A stretch of 64,000 bases of DNA from Stenotrophobium sp040387055 (lineage in GTDB: Bacteria > Pseudomonadota > Gammaproteobacteria > Nevskiales > Nevskiaceae): assembly GCA_040387055.1 (NCBI GenBank), contig JAZKEM010000040.1:1-64000 (forward strand), written 5' to 3'. This document shows, in pieces, positions 50,846 through 59,929 of this stretch. Position numbers and translations under genes: made by a program. Under the pieces are notes generated by a model. It was not told the origin of the DNA. It searched no databases and saw only the letters and a program-made list of their open reading frames with translations. Each line of letters opens with the position of its first letter. The stretch's first letter is position 1.

Positions 50846-51844
50846 TTAGAAGTTGTCGCCGCGTGCTTCCTTCTTTTGCTTTGGCGTGAGTTTGCTGAAG
50901 TCTTCATCTGGCAATTCCGAAACATCAACCTTGCCTGCGGTTGAGCGTTCGCCATCGCCACCATTCATCTGTGCTGGCTGACGACTTGCTGCATCAGCGT
51001 TACGGCGAAGCGAGAGCTTCTTGCGAAGCGCAGCCTGGCTTTCTTGCTGAGATCCACCGCCTTTGCCTGCATCTTCTTCTTCCTCTCCTTCGTTGCCTTT
51101 GCCGGCTGCTTTCGCATAACGAGGGCCAACCTTGTCAGCAGCTTTGCGAAGTGCGGCTGCAGCAGAGAGGTTATCTTTCGTGATGTAGTGATTGCGAAGA
51201 GCCACTACTTCATCGATCGCATCGAGATTCTTGTCTTTCGCCTTCGAATTCAAGAACGGGTAGGCCTCGATCACTTCGGCGACGGCTTCATTAAAGATGG
51301 CCGTGGCATTCTGTGATGTCACTTCCGCAACAGCTTCAGCGCGTGCCGACTCACGGATGTGGTTTTCGAGCTGTTCTTCGAGTTCTTCAGCCAAGTCGAG
51401 ATCGCCATCAACGAGCGCCTGATTCTTTTTCTTGCGCAGTGCTTTCAGGTCGACAGTGTTCGTTTCTTGGCCAGCCTGTTGCTCTTGGCCTTTGCCGCCA
51501 CCGGACTTCTCAAGCTGCTCTTGCAGTACGCGGCTACGTTCTTCAGCGCGAATGCGCAGATCACGTTCATCGTCACGAGCTTTCAGCGCCTTGTTTAAGC
51601 GGCTCTTTGGAATCATTGGAGAGTCGCCACCACCGGCGGCCTCTTCCTCTTCTTCCTCTTCCTCTTCTTCCTCAGCGCCAGTTGCAGCACCGGCACCAGC
51701 TACGCGACGCAGGTTCTGTTCGGTGACTTCTGGATTGACGTTGTCGCCGCGATCTTCAGCTTCACTGCCATCGCCACCACCTTCGCCACCGGTGCTGAGA
51801 TCGATTTCTTCTTCTAACTCTTCGTCGTTTACTTTCGTATTCAT
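50846..51844 (-). CDS. Scaffolding protein
   Basis: The product is 332 aa: very acidic N-terminus with a run of 11 Glu (about 57-67), helical middle (RLNKALKARDDERDLRIRAE, coiled-coil-like; a second helix at 165-225), and a basic, helical C-terminus (TPKQKKEARGDNF). High charge, coiled coil, and position between portal and capsid genes fit a scaffolding protein, which guides shell assembly and is then lost. No catalytic motif. Confidence 0.75.
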   Translation of the reverse strand: MNTKVNDEELEEEIDLSTGGEGGGDGSEAEDRGDNVNPEVTEQNLRRVAGAGAATGAEEEEEEEEEEEAAGGGDSPMIPKSRLNKALKARDDERDLRIRAEERSRVLQEQLEKSGGGKGQEQQAGQETNTVDLKALRKKKNQALVDGDLDLAEELEEQLENHIRESARAEAVAEVTSQNATAIFNEAVAEVIEAYPFLNSKAKDKNLDAIDEVVALRNHYITKDNLSAAAALRKAADKVGPRYAKAAGKGNEGEEEEDAGKGGGSQQESQAALRKKLSLRRNADAASRQPAQMNGGDGERSTAGKVDVSELPDEDFSKLTPKQKKEARGDNF

Positions 51845-51864
51845 GTGTGGGCTCCCTGTGTTGA

Positions 51865-52059
51865 TTACTTCTTAACCGACGGAAACACAGCCTGCATTTC
51901 CTTCAATTTATCTTTGGCGAGTTTCTGCGCGGCTTTAAAGCGCTTCGGGTCTTTGCGAACTTCTTCGGCTCGCAGCAACGTGCGCATGTCTTCTTCGATC
52001 TGCCATGTATCCGGACCTCTTTCGATGCCGGGGTTCGCTTTGTTTACTTTTCTAGCCAT
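51865..52059 (-). CDS. Small basic protein between portal and scaffold
   Basis: The product is 64 aa, helical and Lys/Arg-rich (DMRTLLRAEEVRKDPKRFKA, AQKLAKDKLKEMQAVF). It has a GGAG-like site (AGGAGA) upstream. The family is unknown to me; the position suggests a head assembly part. Confidence 0.65.
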   Translation of the reverse strand: MARKVNKANPGIERGPDTWQIEEDMRTLLRAEEVRKDPKRFKAAQKLAKDKLKEMQAVFPSVKK

Positions 52060-52075
52060 GAGCTTTCTCCTGTAC

Positions 52076-54223
52076 TTATTGCTGACCGCCTTCGATACCT
52101 GCGTTCACGCCTACATCGGCATGCGCTGGATTCAAAGGGGTGAGGGGATTGGTGTTGCGTGGCAATTCGATGTGATCGATGCCCGGTGGTGCATTCGGAA
52201 TGATTGGCGCTGCATCGTGATCAACGTAACCAGCGGAGCCGAGTAACTGATCGGCGAGTGGTGCGGTCGCTGGCATTTCGGCAATAACCTGTGCGGTTTG
52301 AATTGCGCTGAACTGTGTTTCAACAGACTTCGACGTCGCTTCGGCATCAGTCTTGCGCGTCTGAGCTGCAATGAGTTCGACCTTGGCCTCGGTAACAGGA
52401 TCCGGTTTAACAGTTTGCTCGGACATGCTCTGCACGATGTCGTTCTTGGTCGTTACAGTGCTGGCTCGAACGACAAACGCGTCAGGTATGCCGACACCAT
52501 TTTCCTTCATGCGCATCACTTGATCGAAGTCACCATTCTCGAAGGTGGCTTGCATTGGAACCTGACTGATTACGACGTCATATTCACCAAGTGTCAGATC
52601 ATTGAGGATATTGCCCGTGGCCGGATCCTCGTAGTTGATACGCAAATCTTCGTGCTTAGGTTTGCCCGTGACAGGATCAATCTTTGTGATGCGATACAGG
52701 CGTTCATCGTCGTAGTAGGTCTGGATCATCCAGAGCTGACGCTTAACCAACAGCTTTCGCGTGCGAGATAGGTTGTCGATCTCCATGGCGAGCTGCTTCT
52801 GTGCAGCGTATTCACGCGCTTGGCGTGCAACACCAGATTCAGGACCGTTGTCATCAATACCGCGAGCAGCATCGGGGACAGTGTTTTCTTTCAGTAGTGC
52901 ATTCAGGCGATCGATCATGCGATCGATGCCGGTTGGCACCTGATTGGGCTGAATCTTCTCAGGCTTTGACGAGCCTTTCTTGTAGACCAGAACGATGCCT
53001 GTTTTGGCACCATTGGTCTCAAGATCGCTAGTCTCTTGATCAACGAGCGAATCTTCTTCCACGACCCAGCCGCTGTTAGCGGACGAATTGACTACATGGA
53101 TGAACTGCGAGCCCAGCTTGTTCAACGCGTTCTGCGGGCCGACTGCGTTGTCGACCATGCCGATTGAGCGTCCGCGACGGAAGAACGGGAAGTATCCAAC
53201 TACAGTGAAGAATGGATACGGGCTCCAGTCATCGAACAGTAGAGCGTTGCAAGTGGTGACGGTCCAGCGAACACGGCGCGACATGCGCTGCGTCAGGATG
53301 CCTCCCTTAGAGAGCATGTTATCGATGCGCTCTTGATCCATGCCTTCAACGACACGGATGTCACCCGTATCTGGCGTTACGATGACCTGGCACATTTCAT
53401 AGACGAAGTACTGACGGTCGACAACACGTAGCTTTGTCTTGCCTCTCTCAGTTCTTTTAGCGTCGAGAGGGTTGTAATAGGCGCCGGAGTTACTATCGCC
53501 AAACTTGTTGCGTTCACCGGCAGATCCATCGCCATCACCGAAATCAGATTCACTTTGAGATGGTGTGTAGCTGTTTGTGCCGTCGAGTTCCGCTTTGGCC
53601 TTCGCCTTGGCTCCGTAACGACGACCAATATCGTCAAGCGACAGCCAGCGCGTGACGATGACGTCAGCCCATTTGTCGCTGTCGTAACTCTTGGCGTCTG
53701 GATCCGGCAGAACGTCCATTGGGTCAAGATCATCGATCCTGACTTCGCCGCGCATGCTGTCATCGAAATCAATGCGGATCTCGAAGAAGCCGCGACGCTG
53801 GATTAAGCCATCAAGGAATACTTGTGACTCGGTCCAGTGATATTCGTTGTTGTCGGCGATCTGCATTGAGACCTTCGACAGGGTATTGGCGAGGTCTTGC
53901 GTCGCTTGCCCACCGCGAGGCTGGTATGAAATATCCATGCGATTGGATATTTGATAGCCGCCTGCAGCTTTGATTGCAGGAAGGATCTGGTTGAACTCGA
54001 GCGGCATGCGCCCTGTTCCTTCCAGTGCCTTCTTATCGTCTTCTTCCCACTGCTTGCCGCCACCTAGAACATAGTCTTCTAGGCGACGGACTTCTTTGCA
54101 GAAATCATCATGGCCGCGACTCCGGACATAGTCGTAGCGACTCCAGTTGTCAGCGACAATCGTTTGCTCGCTGAGTTCTTGCGACGATCCGCTGGAATCT
54201 ACTTTGTCAGTGCCGTCGGCCAT
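52076..54223 (-). CDS. Portal protein, P22-like
   Basis: The product is 715 aa, close to the P22 portal length. Family features: N-terminal DNWSRYDYVRSRGHDDFCKE, QWEEDDKKALEGTGRMPLEF, NQILPAIKAAGGYQISNRMD near residue 80, DLDPMDVLPDPDAKSYD near 165, and a long C-terminal helical barrel region (500-690). It forms the twelve-part ring through which DNA enters and leaves. It is followed by scaffold and capsid genes as usual. Confidence 0.88.
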   Translation of the reverse strand: MADGTDKVDSSGSSQELSEQTIVADNWSRYDYVRSRGHDDFCKEVRRLEDYVLGGGKQWEEDDKKALEGTGRMPLEFNQILPAIKAAGGYQISNRMDISYQPRGGQATQDLANTLSKVSMQIADNNEYHWTESQVFLDGLIQRRGFFEIRIDFDDSMRGEVRIDDLDPMDVLPDPDAKSYDSDKWADVIVTRWLSLDDIGRRYGAKAKAKAELDGTNSYTPSQSESDFGDGDGSAGERNKFGDSNSGAYYNPLDAKRTERGKTKLRVVDRQYFVYEMCQVIVTPDTGDIRVVEGMDQERIDNMLSKGGILTQRMSRRVRWTVTTCNALLFDDWSPYPFFTVVGYFPFFRRGRSIGMVDNAVGPQNALNKLGSQFIHVVNSSANSGWVVEEDSLVDQETSDLETNGAKTGIVLVYKKGSSKPEKIQPNQVPTGIDRMIDRLNALLKENTVPDAARGIDDNGPESGVARQAREYAAQKQLAMEIDNLSRTRKLLVKRQLWMIQTYYDDERLYRITKIDPVTGKPKHEDLRINYEDPATGNILNDLTLGEYDVVISQVPMQATFENGDFDQVMRMKENGVGIPDAFVVRASTVTTKNDIVQSMSEQTVKPDPVTEAKVELIAAQTRKTDAEATSKSVETQFSAIQTAQVIAEMPATAPLADQLLGSAGYVDHDAAPIIPNAPPGIDHIELPRNTNPLTPLNPAHADVGVNAGIEGGQQ

Positions 54224-54230
54224 GGATGAT

Positions 54231-54512
54231 TTACTTGGTCAGGATGCTGCTTGGTGCCGCGATTTGTATTCGCGGTCCTGCGGTGGCATACCGATACGTT
54301 TCAAGCCGGGCCAGCTCATCTGCAGCGTCACTAAACGCGAGCTTCTTAGCTGTTTCCGGATCTGGCGTAGGCTGATCCACCTTGCCAAGTACGTTAAAGC
54401 CGCTCTCCAGCACCAATACACAGCAAGTCATATTGGTGCCGGGCACGTGCCAGAACTCTGCTTGGCTGGACTCGATCAGCTTTTCAACTGAAACGATGAC
54501 GTCCTGTTCCAT
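54231..54512 (-). CDS. Gp49-like small phage protein
   Basis: The product is 93 aa. The segment FWHVPGTNMTCCVLVLESGFNVLG followed by AKKLAFSDAADELARLETYR matches the pattern of the phage Gp49 family (pGT.tTvCvL.l.nGF.v.G...iA...A). Function not established. The start overlaps the stop of the gene upstream (1 base). Confidence 0.75.
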   Translation of the reverse strand: MEQDVIVSVEKLIESSQAEFWHVPGTNMTCCVLVLESGFNVLGKVDQPTPDPETAKKLAFSDAADELARLETYRYATAGPRIQIAAPSSILTK

Positions 54513-55294
54513 CAGGCCGACTCAGGACGATGGATGCCGAAGTGAGCCAGTGCATTGCGCACGCTGCTCTCGACCATGTCGACGATGTGCTGCGGCGTTT
54601 CGCGGCTGAAAGCGAGGCAGGAAATGTAGTCTTCGACTTCAGCGCCAGTGACAACGCGATAACCTTCTTCAAAGGCTTGAGCCGGTGAGAAGCTTTCGTA
54701 GCCGTCTTCATACAGAACGTAGTAGCCAGGCTGATTCAGATTGTTGCGAGTGATGTACTCGGGGCTGACGGTGATCGGCGCGATGCCACTTGATTCGTCA
54801 TGCGGAAAGAGTGTGCAACCTTCAATGCGGCCGACCTTCATGGCGTGCACACGCTTGTGCGACTGATACAGAGGTAGAGGCGTTGCTTCAGGCGCAGATT
54901 CAACCGCAACAGGCGGTTCGGGCTGGGTTTCATCTTCCTGTGTCACTTCTTCAACGACAGGCGAGGCGAGCTTCTGTTCAACAAATGCAGCGAGAGCCGC
55001 ATCAGCTTTGGCTGTATCCGGTTTTGGCTCTTCAGCCTTGTTCTTTTCGGGCTGTTCATCACCAGCATCAGCGTTGGACTGTTCCTGTGTGCCCACTGAG
55101 AGAGTCGCATCAGCGCCATCAGTAGCGACAGTTTCAGTCACGGACACTGTGCTGGTCGTGGTATCAACAGATGCCGCCGCATCAGCGTTGGGCTGCGTCT
55201 CTGCGTCGACGTTGCCTGCAGTGTCTGCTTGGTTGCGCAGCATCGCGTGCGCCATAGAGAAGCCAATAATCGAAATCAAATGATGTTTGTGCAT
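54512..55294 (-). CDS. Phage protein with C-terminal GYYVLYEDGY domain
   Basis: The product is 260 aa with a strong ribosome site (AAGGAG, 8 bases). Residues 25-145 are low-complexity, Asp/Glu/Ala/Thr-rich. The C-terminal part (about 150-255) reads KVGRIEGCTLFPHDESSGIA, QPGYYVLYEDGYESFSPAQAFEEGY and a helical end; the same kind of domain occurs in other phage proteins next to the Gp49 family. Function unknown. Confidence 0.6.
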   Translation of the reverse strand: MHKHHLISIIGFSMAHAMLRNQADTAGNVDAETQPNADAAASVDTTTSTVSVTETVATDGADATLSVGTQEQSNADAGDEQPEKNKAEEPKPDTAKADAALAAFVEQKLASPVVEEVTQEDETQPEPPVAVESAPEATPLPLYQSHKRVHAMKVGRIEGCTLFPHDESSGIAPITVSPEYITRNNLNQPGYYVLYEDGYESFSPAQAFEEGYRVVTGAEVEDYISCLAFSRETPQHIVDMVESSVRNALAHFGIHRPESA

Positions 55295-55312
55295 GTGAAC
55301 TACTCCTTACAA

Positions 55313-56857
55313 TTAAGAGGCCATTGCTGAGCCACGGGATTTAGCTTTGAGTCGGTCGCGCCACTTCGGACGATCCGATTGGTCGCGCGATGCGATGCGC
55401 ACGGCGAACGTCAACGCGAGTGCGTCGGCGCGGTCCGGTGATGGGATGCCGTCTTCACGCATCTTTTCTTTCGATGTGAGGACAAGGCGACGGCTTGAGT
55501 CGTAGCGATAGGTGACGCTGCTCAGCTCTGAGGCGAGCACGTCGTCATTGGGAAGGTGTGGGGTCTGGTCTTTGATCCAGTCGCGCATGAGCCCCCACAT
55601 TTCAGCCCTGCGGTTGCTGTAGATCTCTGGCTCTAACGCGGTCGCACCAAAGTTGATGCGATAGATGTGCTTGTATCCCCACTCACTCAACAGGTCGCAG
55701 ATGGTGTTGCCGTAACCACCACCGACGTCGACACACACTGCGTCGGGCTTCTCGTCATCGATCATCTTCGCGAGGATGTTGGCGATTTCGATCTGACCAA
55801 TGCCGTGATAGGCCTTGATCGGGTAGGCGAGGCGACCGCGGCGGCGACCAATGGCAGTGTCGTCATCACCGTATTCGGCTGGGTCACACGTGAGAATTAA
55901 CGGGCCAACAGGGTGCGGCTTGGGCTCAGCACGCGCCTTGGAAACGGTCATCGGAGCAATCAAGCTGTTCGCAGCAGCAGCTTGGAACGCCATTTCGATG
56001 GTGGCCGGATACTCCTGATTGAACAGAGAGATATCGCCAGCGAAGTCGGTATCGATCTTGTTCCGGCGCCATGCCATCTGCTCATCGGACAAGCCGAAGA
56101 GTTCCTGATACTGAATTTCGTCTTCTTCCAGCATGAAGTCGTCATCGACTGCACGCTTATAGCCGTCATCCCAGAACCACGGCACGAAGATCAGTTCGTA
56201 GTCACCTTTGCCGCGCATGGCTTGCTGGCACATGGCGTGGAAAAGGTTTGCGAGGCCGTTGGCTGTCGATTCAAGAATGATTTCAGTGCCAGGCTCATCC
56301 GGAACAATCTGACCGATACCCGCCATGTGATCAGCAGCATTCGGCCAGAACGCTACTTCAGAGCCATGGAAGAACTGAGCCGTGGCAGATCGGCCAGTGG
56401 CTTGGGCTCCAGCGGTCGCAATCGAGTAGCGCGTGTCCAGCTTGTCAAAGACCAACTCGGTAGCACTGGAATTGCTGGTGCTGGGCTTCACGACTGGCGG
56501 GCAGTAGTCGTGATAACGCTTGGTCATGCGGAAAAGGTTTTGCGTGGCGGCTGATTCGTGCGTGAGGATCTGCACGCGCTTGCCGAATTCACCAGACGAG
56601 CGCCAATAGAACCGGCCACCAATGTACGTGCTCGCGCCTTGCTGGCGTCCCTTGAGCACGATTGCGCGGATCTTGCCGCGACGTTTGAGCTGGTCTTCCA
56701 GCTTCTCGTGAATGTAGAGCTGGGCTTTATTCAGCTTGAATGGAACCAGCTTGCCAGCCTTGGTGAGAATATTTAGGCAGCGAGGCGCGTAGTACGCGAA
56801 CTCGGTGCGCAGTGACTGCAGGATGCCGGAAGCTGTTAGTTCAACTTCGACGGTCAC
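55313..56857 (-). CDS. terL: Terminase large subunit
   Basis: The product is 514 aa. The ATPase part has a Walker A-like IVLKGRQQGAST (66-77) and a later IILESTANGL segment. The nuclease part has Asp-containing strands LILTCDPAEYGDDDTA (about 325-340) and AVCVDVGGGYGNT (about 375) and the closing PDRADALALTF. It packages DNA into the procapsid and cuts the concatemer. It overlaps the small-subunit gene by ATGA. Confidence 0.92.
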   Translation of the reverse strand: MTVEVELTASGILQSLRTEFAYYAPRCLNILTKAGKLVPFKLNKAQLYIHEKLEDQLKRRGKIRAIVLKGRQQGASTYIGGRFYWRSSGEFGKRVQILTHESAATQNLFRMTKRYHDYCPPVVKPSTSNSSATELVFDKLDTRYSIATAGAQATGRSATAQFFHGSEVAFWPNAADHMAGIGQIVPDEPGTEIILESTANGLANLFHAMCQQAMRGKGDYELIFVPWFWDDGYKRAVDDDFMLEEDEIQYQELFGLSDEQMAWRRNKIDTDFAGDISLFNQEYPATIEMAFQAAAANSLIAPMTVSKARAEPKPHPVGPLILTCDPAEYGDDDTAIGRRRGRLAYPIKAYHGIGQIEIANILAKMIDDEKPDAVCVDVGGGYGNTICDLLSEWGYKHIYRINFGATALEPEIYSNRRAEMWGLMRDWIKDQTPHLPNDDVLASELSSVTYRYDSSRRLVLTSKEKMREDGIPSPDRADALALTFAVRIASRDQSDRPKWRDRLKAKSRGSAMAS

Positions 56858-57456
56858 TTGGACAGTGCGAGCCGCTTCAGCTCGGCCTCATAGTCGGGCG
56901 GGGTGTCGTCCTTGTCATCCAGATTCCAAGCGGTGCGTTCAAGGCCTTGGAAGTTCTTCATCGCCGTTGAAAGGTCACGAATCACGCCGGCATGAGTCGG
57001 CAGGCTCATCGCCTTACGGAAGCGAGCAAGCGTGGAGCCTGCAAACAGGCCGTCTTTCTTGGCCTCTTCCTGTGCAACCTCATCAAGATCGCCGTGGCGA
57101 TTCTCGGCTGCATCTTTCAACTGAGTGAACAGAAGGCCAATCAACTGCTGGCCAGACGACAAGTCCTTGCGATGCAAGCGCACGACAGCCACCGCACTCT
57201 CAGCAGCTTGTTCAACGACATCACGTTCGGTACGAGTCGCGTGGGCCGCTCGTACCTCGTCTCGTACCAGCTTGGCCCTTGTAGCTTCTTGAACCTTGGC
57301 TGTTAGATCTTTAGTCCAACCGTCTTTCTTTGCTCGCTTGCGTAGCGCACCTTCTGAGACGTTGATCTGTGCTGCGATCTGGACGTTAGAGAGTTGGCCA
57401 GCGCGATACAGGCGCTCAGCTAATTCCCAATCTGTGACTGGCTTCTTGTCGGTCAC
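56854..57456 (-). CDS. terS: Terminase small subunit
   Basis: The product is 200 aa. The N-terminal HTH (WELAERLYRAGQLSNVQIAA, QINVSEGALRKRAKKDGW) recognises phage DNA. A helical middle (60-125) and a C-terminal helical part follow (AMKNFQGLERTAWNLDD), as in other terminase small subunits. It guides the large subunit to the pac or cos site. Confidence 0.85.
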   Translation of the reverse strand: MTDKKPVTDWELAERLYRAGQLSNVQIAAQINVSEGALRKRAKKDGWTKDLTAKVQEATRAKLVRDEVRAAHATRTERDVVEQAAESAVAVVRLHRKDLSSGQQLIGLLFTQLKDAAENRHGDLDEVAQEEAKKDGLFAGSTLARFRKAMSLPTHAGVIRDLSTAMKNFQGLERTAWNLDDKDDTPPDYEAELKRLALSK

Positions 57457-57758
57457 GTGATATTGACCTCAGTCCAGCTATCCTCGTACTTCCCATACAT
57501 GGGATCAGCCAACTGCTTGGCTTTCAGCTTCAGATACAACTCGTGCTGGGCCTGCTCCTGACGCGACTCCGACAACTTCTCGAAGCGCTGTCCAGCGTGA
57601 TAGAAGACCTGCACCATCACGGCTGGAGGTTCTGGCAGCAGCGTTACTGACGAAACACTCGGGATGAGCCCATCAGCCTGTGACGAGTTCATCGACTCAG
57701 CTAGAGCACGGGCTGGTGATGGGCGGAACAGGCTGGCGAGGAAGGCAAAGAGCTTCAT
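57453..57758 (-). CDS. Hypothetical phage protein
   Basis: The product is 101 aa, with a short hydrophobic N-terminus (MKLFAFLASLF) and a helical C-terminal half (SESRQEQAQHELYLKLKAKQ). ATGA overlap with both neighbours supports expression. Function unknown. Confidence 0.6.
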   Translation of the reverse strand: MKLFAFLASLFRPSPARALAESMNSSQADGLIPSVSSVTLLPEPPAVMVQVFYHAGQRFEKLSESRQEQAQHELYLKLKAKQLADPMYGKYEDSWTEVNIT

Positions 57759-58228
57759 GGCACGACCTCAAAGATGAAATCGCCGCAGTGCTGTCTACCT
57801 AAAACTTCAGGATTGATCTTGTATCCGGCCTGCACGAACTTGCGAGCCACTGATTTATTCACGCGAACGAGAAAGGCTCCGCCCGGTAGCGGGTCCGCGC
57901 CATTTTTTATGAGTAGCTGACGGGCGCGTAAGAGTGTTTCGAGGTTCAGATGTGCTGTCGCCGCCTGCCCGGGCGGCAAGTACCAGCCGATACCTTTTAC
58001 CTCTTGAGTTGCCAGGTCATCACGGCGCCACCACACCCGCCACGATTCAGCGCCATCACCAGCACGCTCAGAGGCAATCACGGTGTATCGACCTTGCTTG
58101 TCAAAGAACTGGTAGGCGCACTCTCCGCGCCACATGCCGATGAACAGGAGATACAGCCAGCGGCGAAACAGCGCCCATTCAATCTGGGCTGCGGTTCGTA
58201 ACTTACTCGCGAGGATTCGCGACTTCAT
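57755..58228 (-). CDS. Hypothetical phage protein with N-terminal hydrophobic segment
   Basis: The product is 157 aa. It is basic at the start and has a hydrophobic stretch at about 18-33 (LFRRWLYLLFIGMW), then a beta-rich region (YQFFDKQGRYTVIAS, SWRVWWRR) and the GGAFLVRVNKSVARKFVQAG segment. Possibly membrane-associated. Not recognised. Confidence 0.55.
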   Translation of the reverse strand: MKSRILASKLRTAAQIEWALFRRWLYLLFIGMWRGECAYQFFDKQGRYTVIASERAGDGAESWRVWWRRDDLATQEVKGIGWYLPPGQAATAHLNLETLLRARQLLIKNGADPLPGGAFLVRVNKSVARKFVQAGYKINPEVLGRQHCGDFIFEVVP

Positions 58229-58662
58229 CGGTGAGCCTCGCTACTCGCTGCGAGCTGGAGGTATTGATTCCGTATCGCATGAGCATCGGCCAGAGCGTTG
58301 TGCGGGATTGCGGATGCACTCGAGTCAAGGTCGCGCCGCACTTCCATCGTCAGCGGCGGAGTAGCAATTCGTTTCCCGGGGCCGACGATGAGGGCTTGGC
58401 AGAAGTGCGCGATGTCTTCTGGCCAGTCGGCAATGACATGGATCGCGCTGTACGGGTGTAGATATTGCTGCAAGGAATGCTTGAAGTGCATCGGCAACAC
58501 AGGGGCTTCGCCCAATACCGGCATCACATTCGCAGCCACCCAAGGCGTCGGATTCTGGCAGGCCAACACGCGATACCAGTCATGCCCATGCTTATCGACC
58601 AAGGCCATCGAGATTAGTGCGCCGCCGAAATCGTTGAACTCGCAATCTAGGAAGAGGTTCAT
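58225..58662 (-). CDS. DEDDh-type 3'-5' exoribonuclease-like protein
   Basis: The product is 145 aa. It begins MNLFLDCEFNDFGGALISMAL, which carries the first DxE of the DnaQ fold, and ends with AIPHNALADAHAIRNQYL, which carries the His and final Asp. The middle Asp is probably in VIADWPEDIAHF. Small phage proteins of this kind degrade or trim nucleic acid. Coupled by ATGA at both ends. Confidence 0.8.
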   Translation of the reverse strand: MNLFLDCEFNDFGGALISMALVDKHGHDWYRVLACQNPTPWVAANVMPVLGEAPVLPMHFKHSLQQYLHPYSAIHVIADWPEDIAHFCQALIVGPGKRIATPPLTMEVRRDLDSSASAIPHNALADAHAIRNQYLQLAASSEAHR

Positions 58663-59057
58663 GGCAGCCCCTGACGCAACACCAGCCGCGTGAAAGTCTC
58701 TGTCGCGTCTCTCAGAACGACTAGCAATGGAATGCGCCCCGAATAAGTGTGCTCAATCCCATGTGAGCCGCCCCCCTGGTCAATCCGAACATGCAGCCGT
58801 TCTGGATCCTTCAAAGCGCGCATCAACAGACGGCCACGCGGGCGCATTGATGAGGGAAGCGCGAAAGCGTCTCCATGTAGGTAGCCACCAGTCCACGGGC
58901 CAACATTCAGGCCGCGATACTCTTCGATGCAGAAGTACTGCGGCGTGTCGATGATGCGTTCGATGTCTTCACGATATGCGCGGATCAAGTGCTTGCCGCC
59001 GACATACACATCGCGGGTGCGATGCAATGGATTGTCGTAAGTGGCTGTCGCGGTCAT
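58659..59057 (-). CDS. Hypothetical phage protein
   Basis: The product is 132 aa, beta/alpha mixed (TRDVYVGGKHLIRAYREDIE, QYFCIEEYRGLNVGPWTGGY). Not recognised. ATGA overlap with the exonuclease gene. Confidence 0.55.
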   Translation of the reverse strand: MTATATYDNPLHRTRDVYVGGKHLIRAYREDIERIIDTPQYFCIEEYRGLNVGPWTGGYLHGDAFALPSSMRPRGRLLMRALKDPERLHVRIDQGGGSHGIEHTYSGRIPLLVVLRDATETFTRLVLRQGLP

Positions 59058-59059
59058 GG

Positions 59060-59281
59060 CTAGCAGAACGTCGTGTCGTCTTTGTACGGGACCAACGACG
59101 CAGGGCGCGCTATGAGCCTGCGCAAAGATTCGTCCGCTGCTTCTGGTGCTGCCATCACCTGAGTGAAGACAACCCCTAGATGCTCGCGGATCAAGTGAAC
59201 CTGCGGCTCATCCAGCGTCTTAAGGTCGGGCTGCAATTCGAGCAGACCATTCAGCCAATAACAGAAGTCGCGGGGCGTCAT
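59060..59281 (-). CDS. Small phage protein
   Basis: The product is 73 aa from the start at 59281, which overlaps the stop of the gene upstream (ATGA). The sequence MTPRDFCYWLNGLLELQP, then LDEPQVHLIREHLGVVFTQV is a recurrent small phage protein pattern of unknown function. A longer frame is unlikely. Confidence 0.65.
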   Translation of the reverse strand: MTPRDFCYWLNGLLELQPDLKTLDEPQVHLIREHLGVVFTQVMAAPEAADESLRRLIARPASLVPYKDDTTFC

Positions 59282-59574
59282 GCTGTTGGCTCCAATGCGA
59301 TCAGGCAAACAGAGGCAACCCATTCCTTGTGCTGAAGGAGCTGCGCATTCAGGCTTTGGCGAAGCCATGCAGGCATGTCCGGTGGATAGTCGGCCACTAC
59401 TGCAGCGGACGCAGGTGATTCACTTTTGGCTCGAGGATGGCGATAGAACACCACCCCCTGTTTGCGTGCACGAATAAGTAAAGCGCTGGCATCAGAAATA
59501 GAACGCGCGAACTCAGTCATGCACTGACGAAAGATCTGACGCTCGCTCTGGTCGACCTCGCGACAGTTGCTCAC
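59278..59574 (-). CDS. Hypothetical phage protein
   Basis: The product is 98 aa, helical N-terminal half (SERQIFRQCMTEFARSISDA) and a Pro-rich middle. Not recognised. Its stop overlaps the next start. Confidence 0.5.
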   Translation of the reverse strand: MSNCREVDQSERQIFRQCMTEFARSISDASALLIRARKQGVVFYRHPRAKSESPASAAVVADYPPDMPAWLRQSLNAQLLQHKEWVASVCLIALEPTA

Positions 59575-59838
59575 TTAGCTCCCCGGTGCGAATACGGACT
59601 TGATGCGCTTGCCCAGAGACGGAGGCGGTAGCTTGTTGGCTGGCGTCTCGCCGGGCTTCACATCAGTGAATGCAAATGGGCATGGATGGCCGACTGCGCC
59701 GTACGCAATCTTGAGATCCTGACAATGCGTCTTGGTCCAGTCGTAGCCACGAGCGTCAAGCGCTGCGACCAAACCTGTGAGCACACCGCCCAGATGTTCA
59801 GCCTGTTTGCCGGTGATGAACTTGCCTTTTAATCCCAT
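59575..59838 (-). CDS. Hypothetical phage protein
   Basis: The product is 87 aa, with a GAGGG ribosome site. Features: KGKFITGKQAEHLGGVLTGL, then DWTKTHCQDLKIAYGAVGHP and a basic end. Not recognised. The 91 bases upstream of it hold no gene. Confidence 0.5.
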   Translation of the reverse strand: MGLKGKFITGKQAEHLGGVLTGLVAALDARGYDWTKTHCQDLKIAYGAVGHPCPFAFTDVKPGETPANKLPPPSLGKRIKSVFAPGS

Positions 59839-59929
59839 CTTGTCGCCCTCGTCGGTGATTAAACCGTCGCCACTCCCATGGCGACCACGAGTACAGAATG
59901 AGGCCGCTGAGAGAGGTCAATCCACAGCG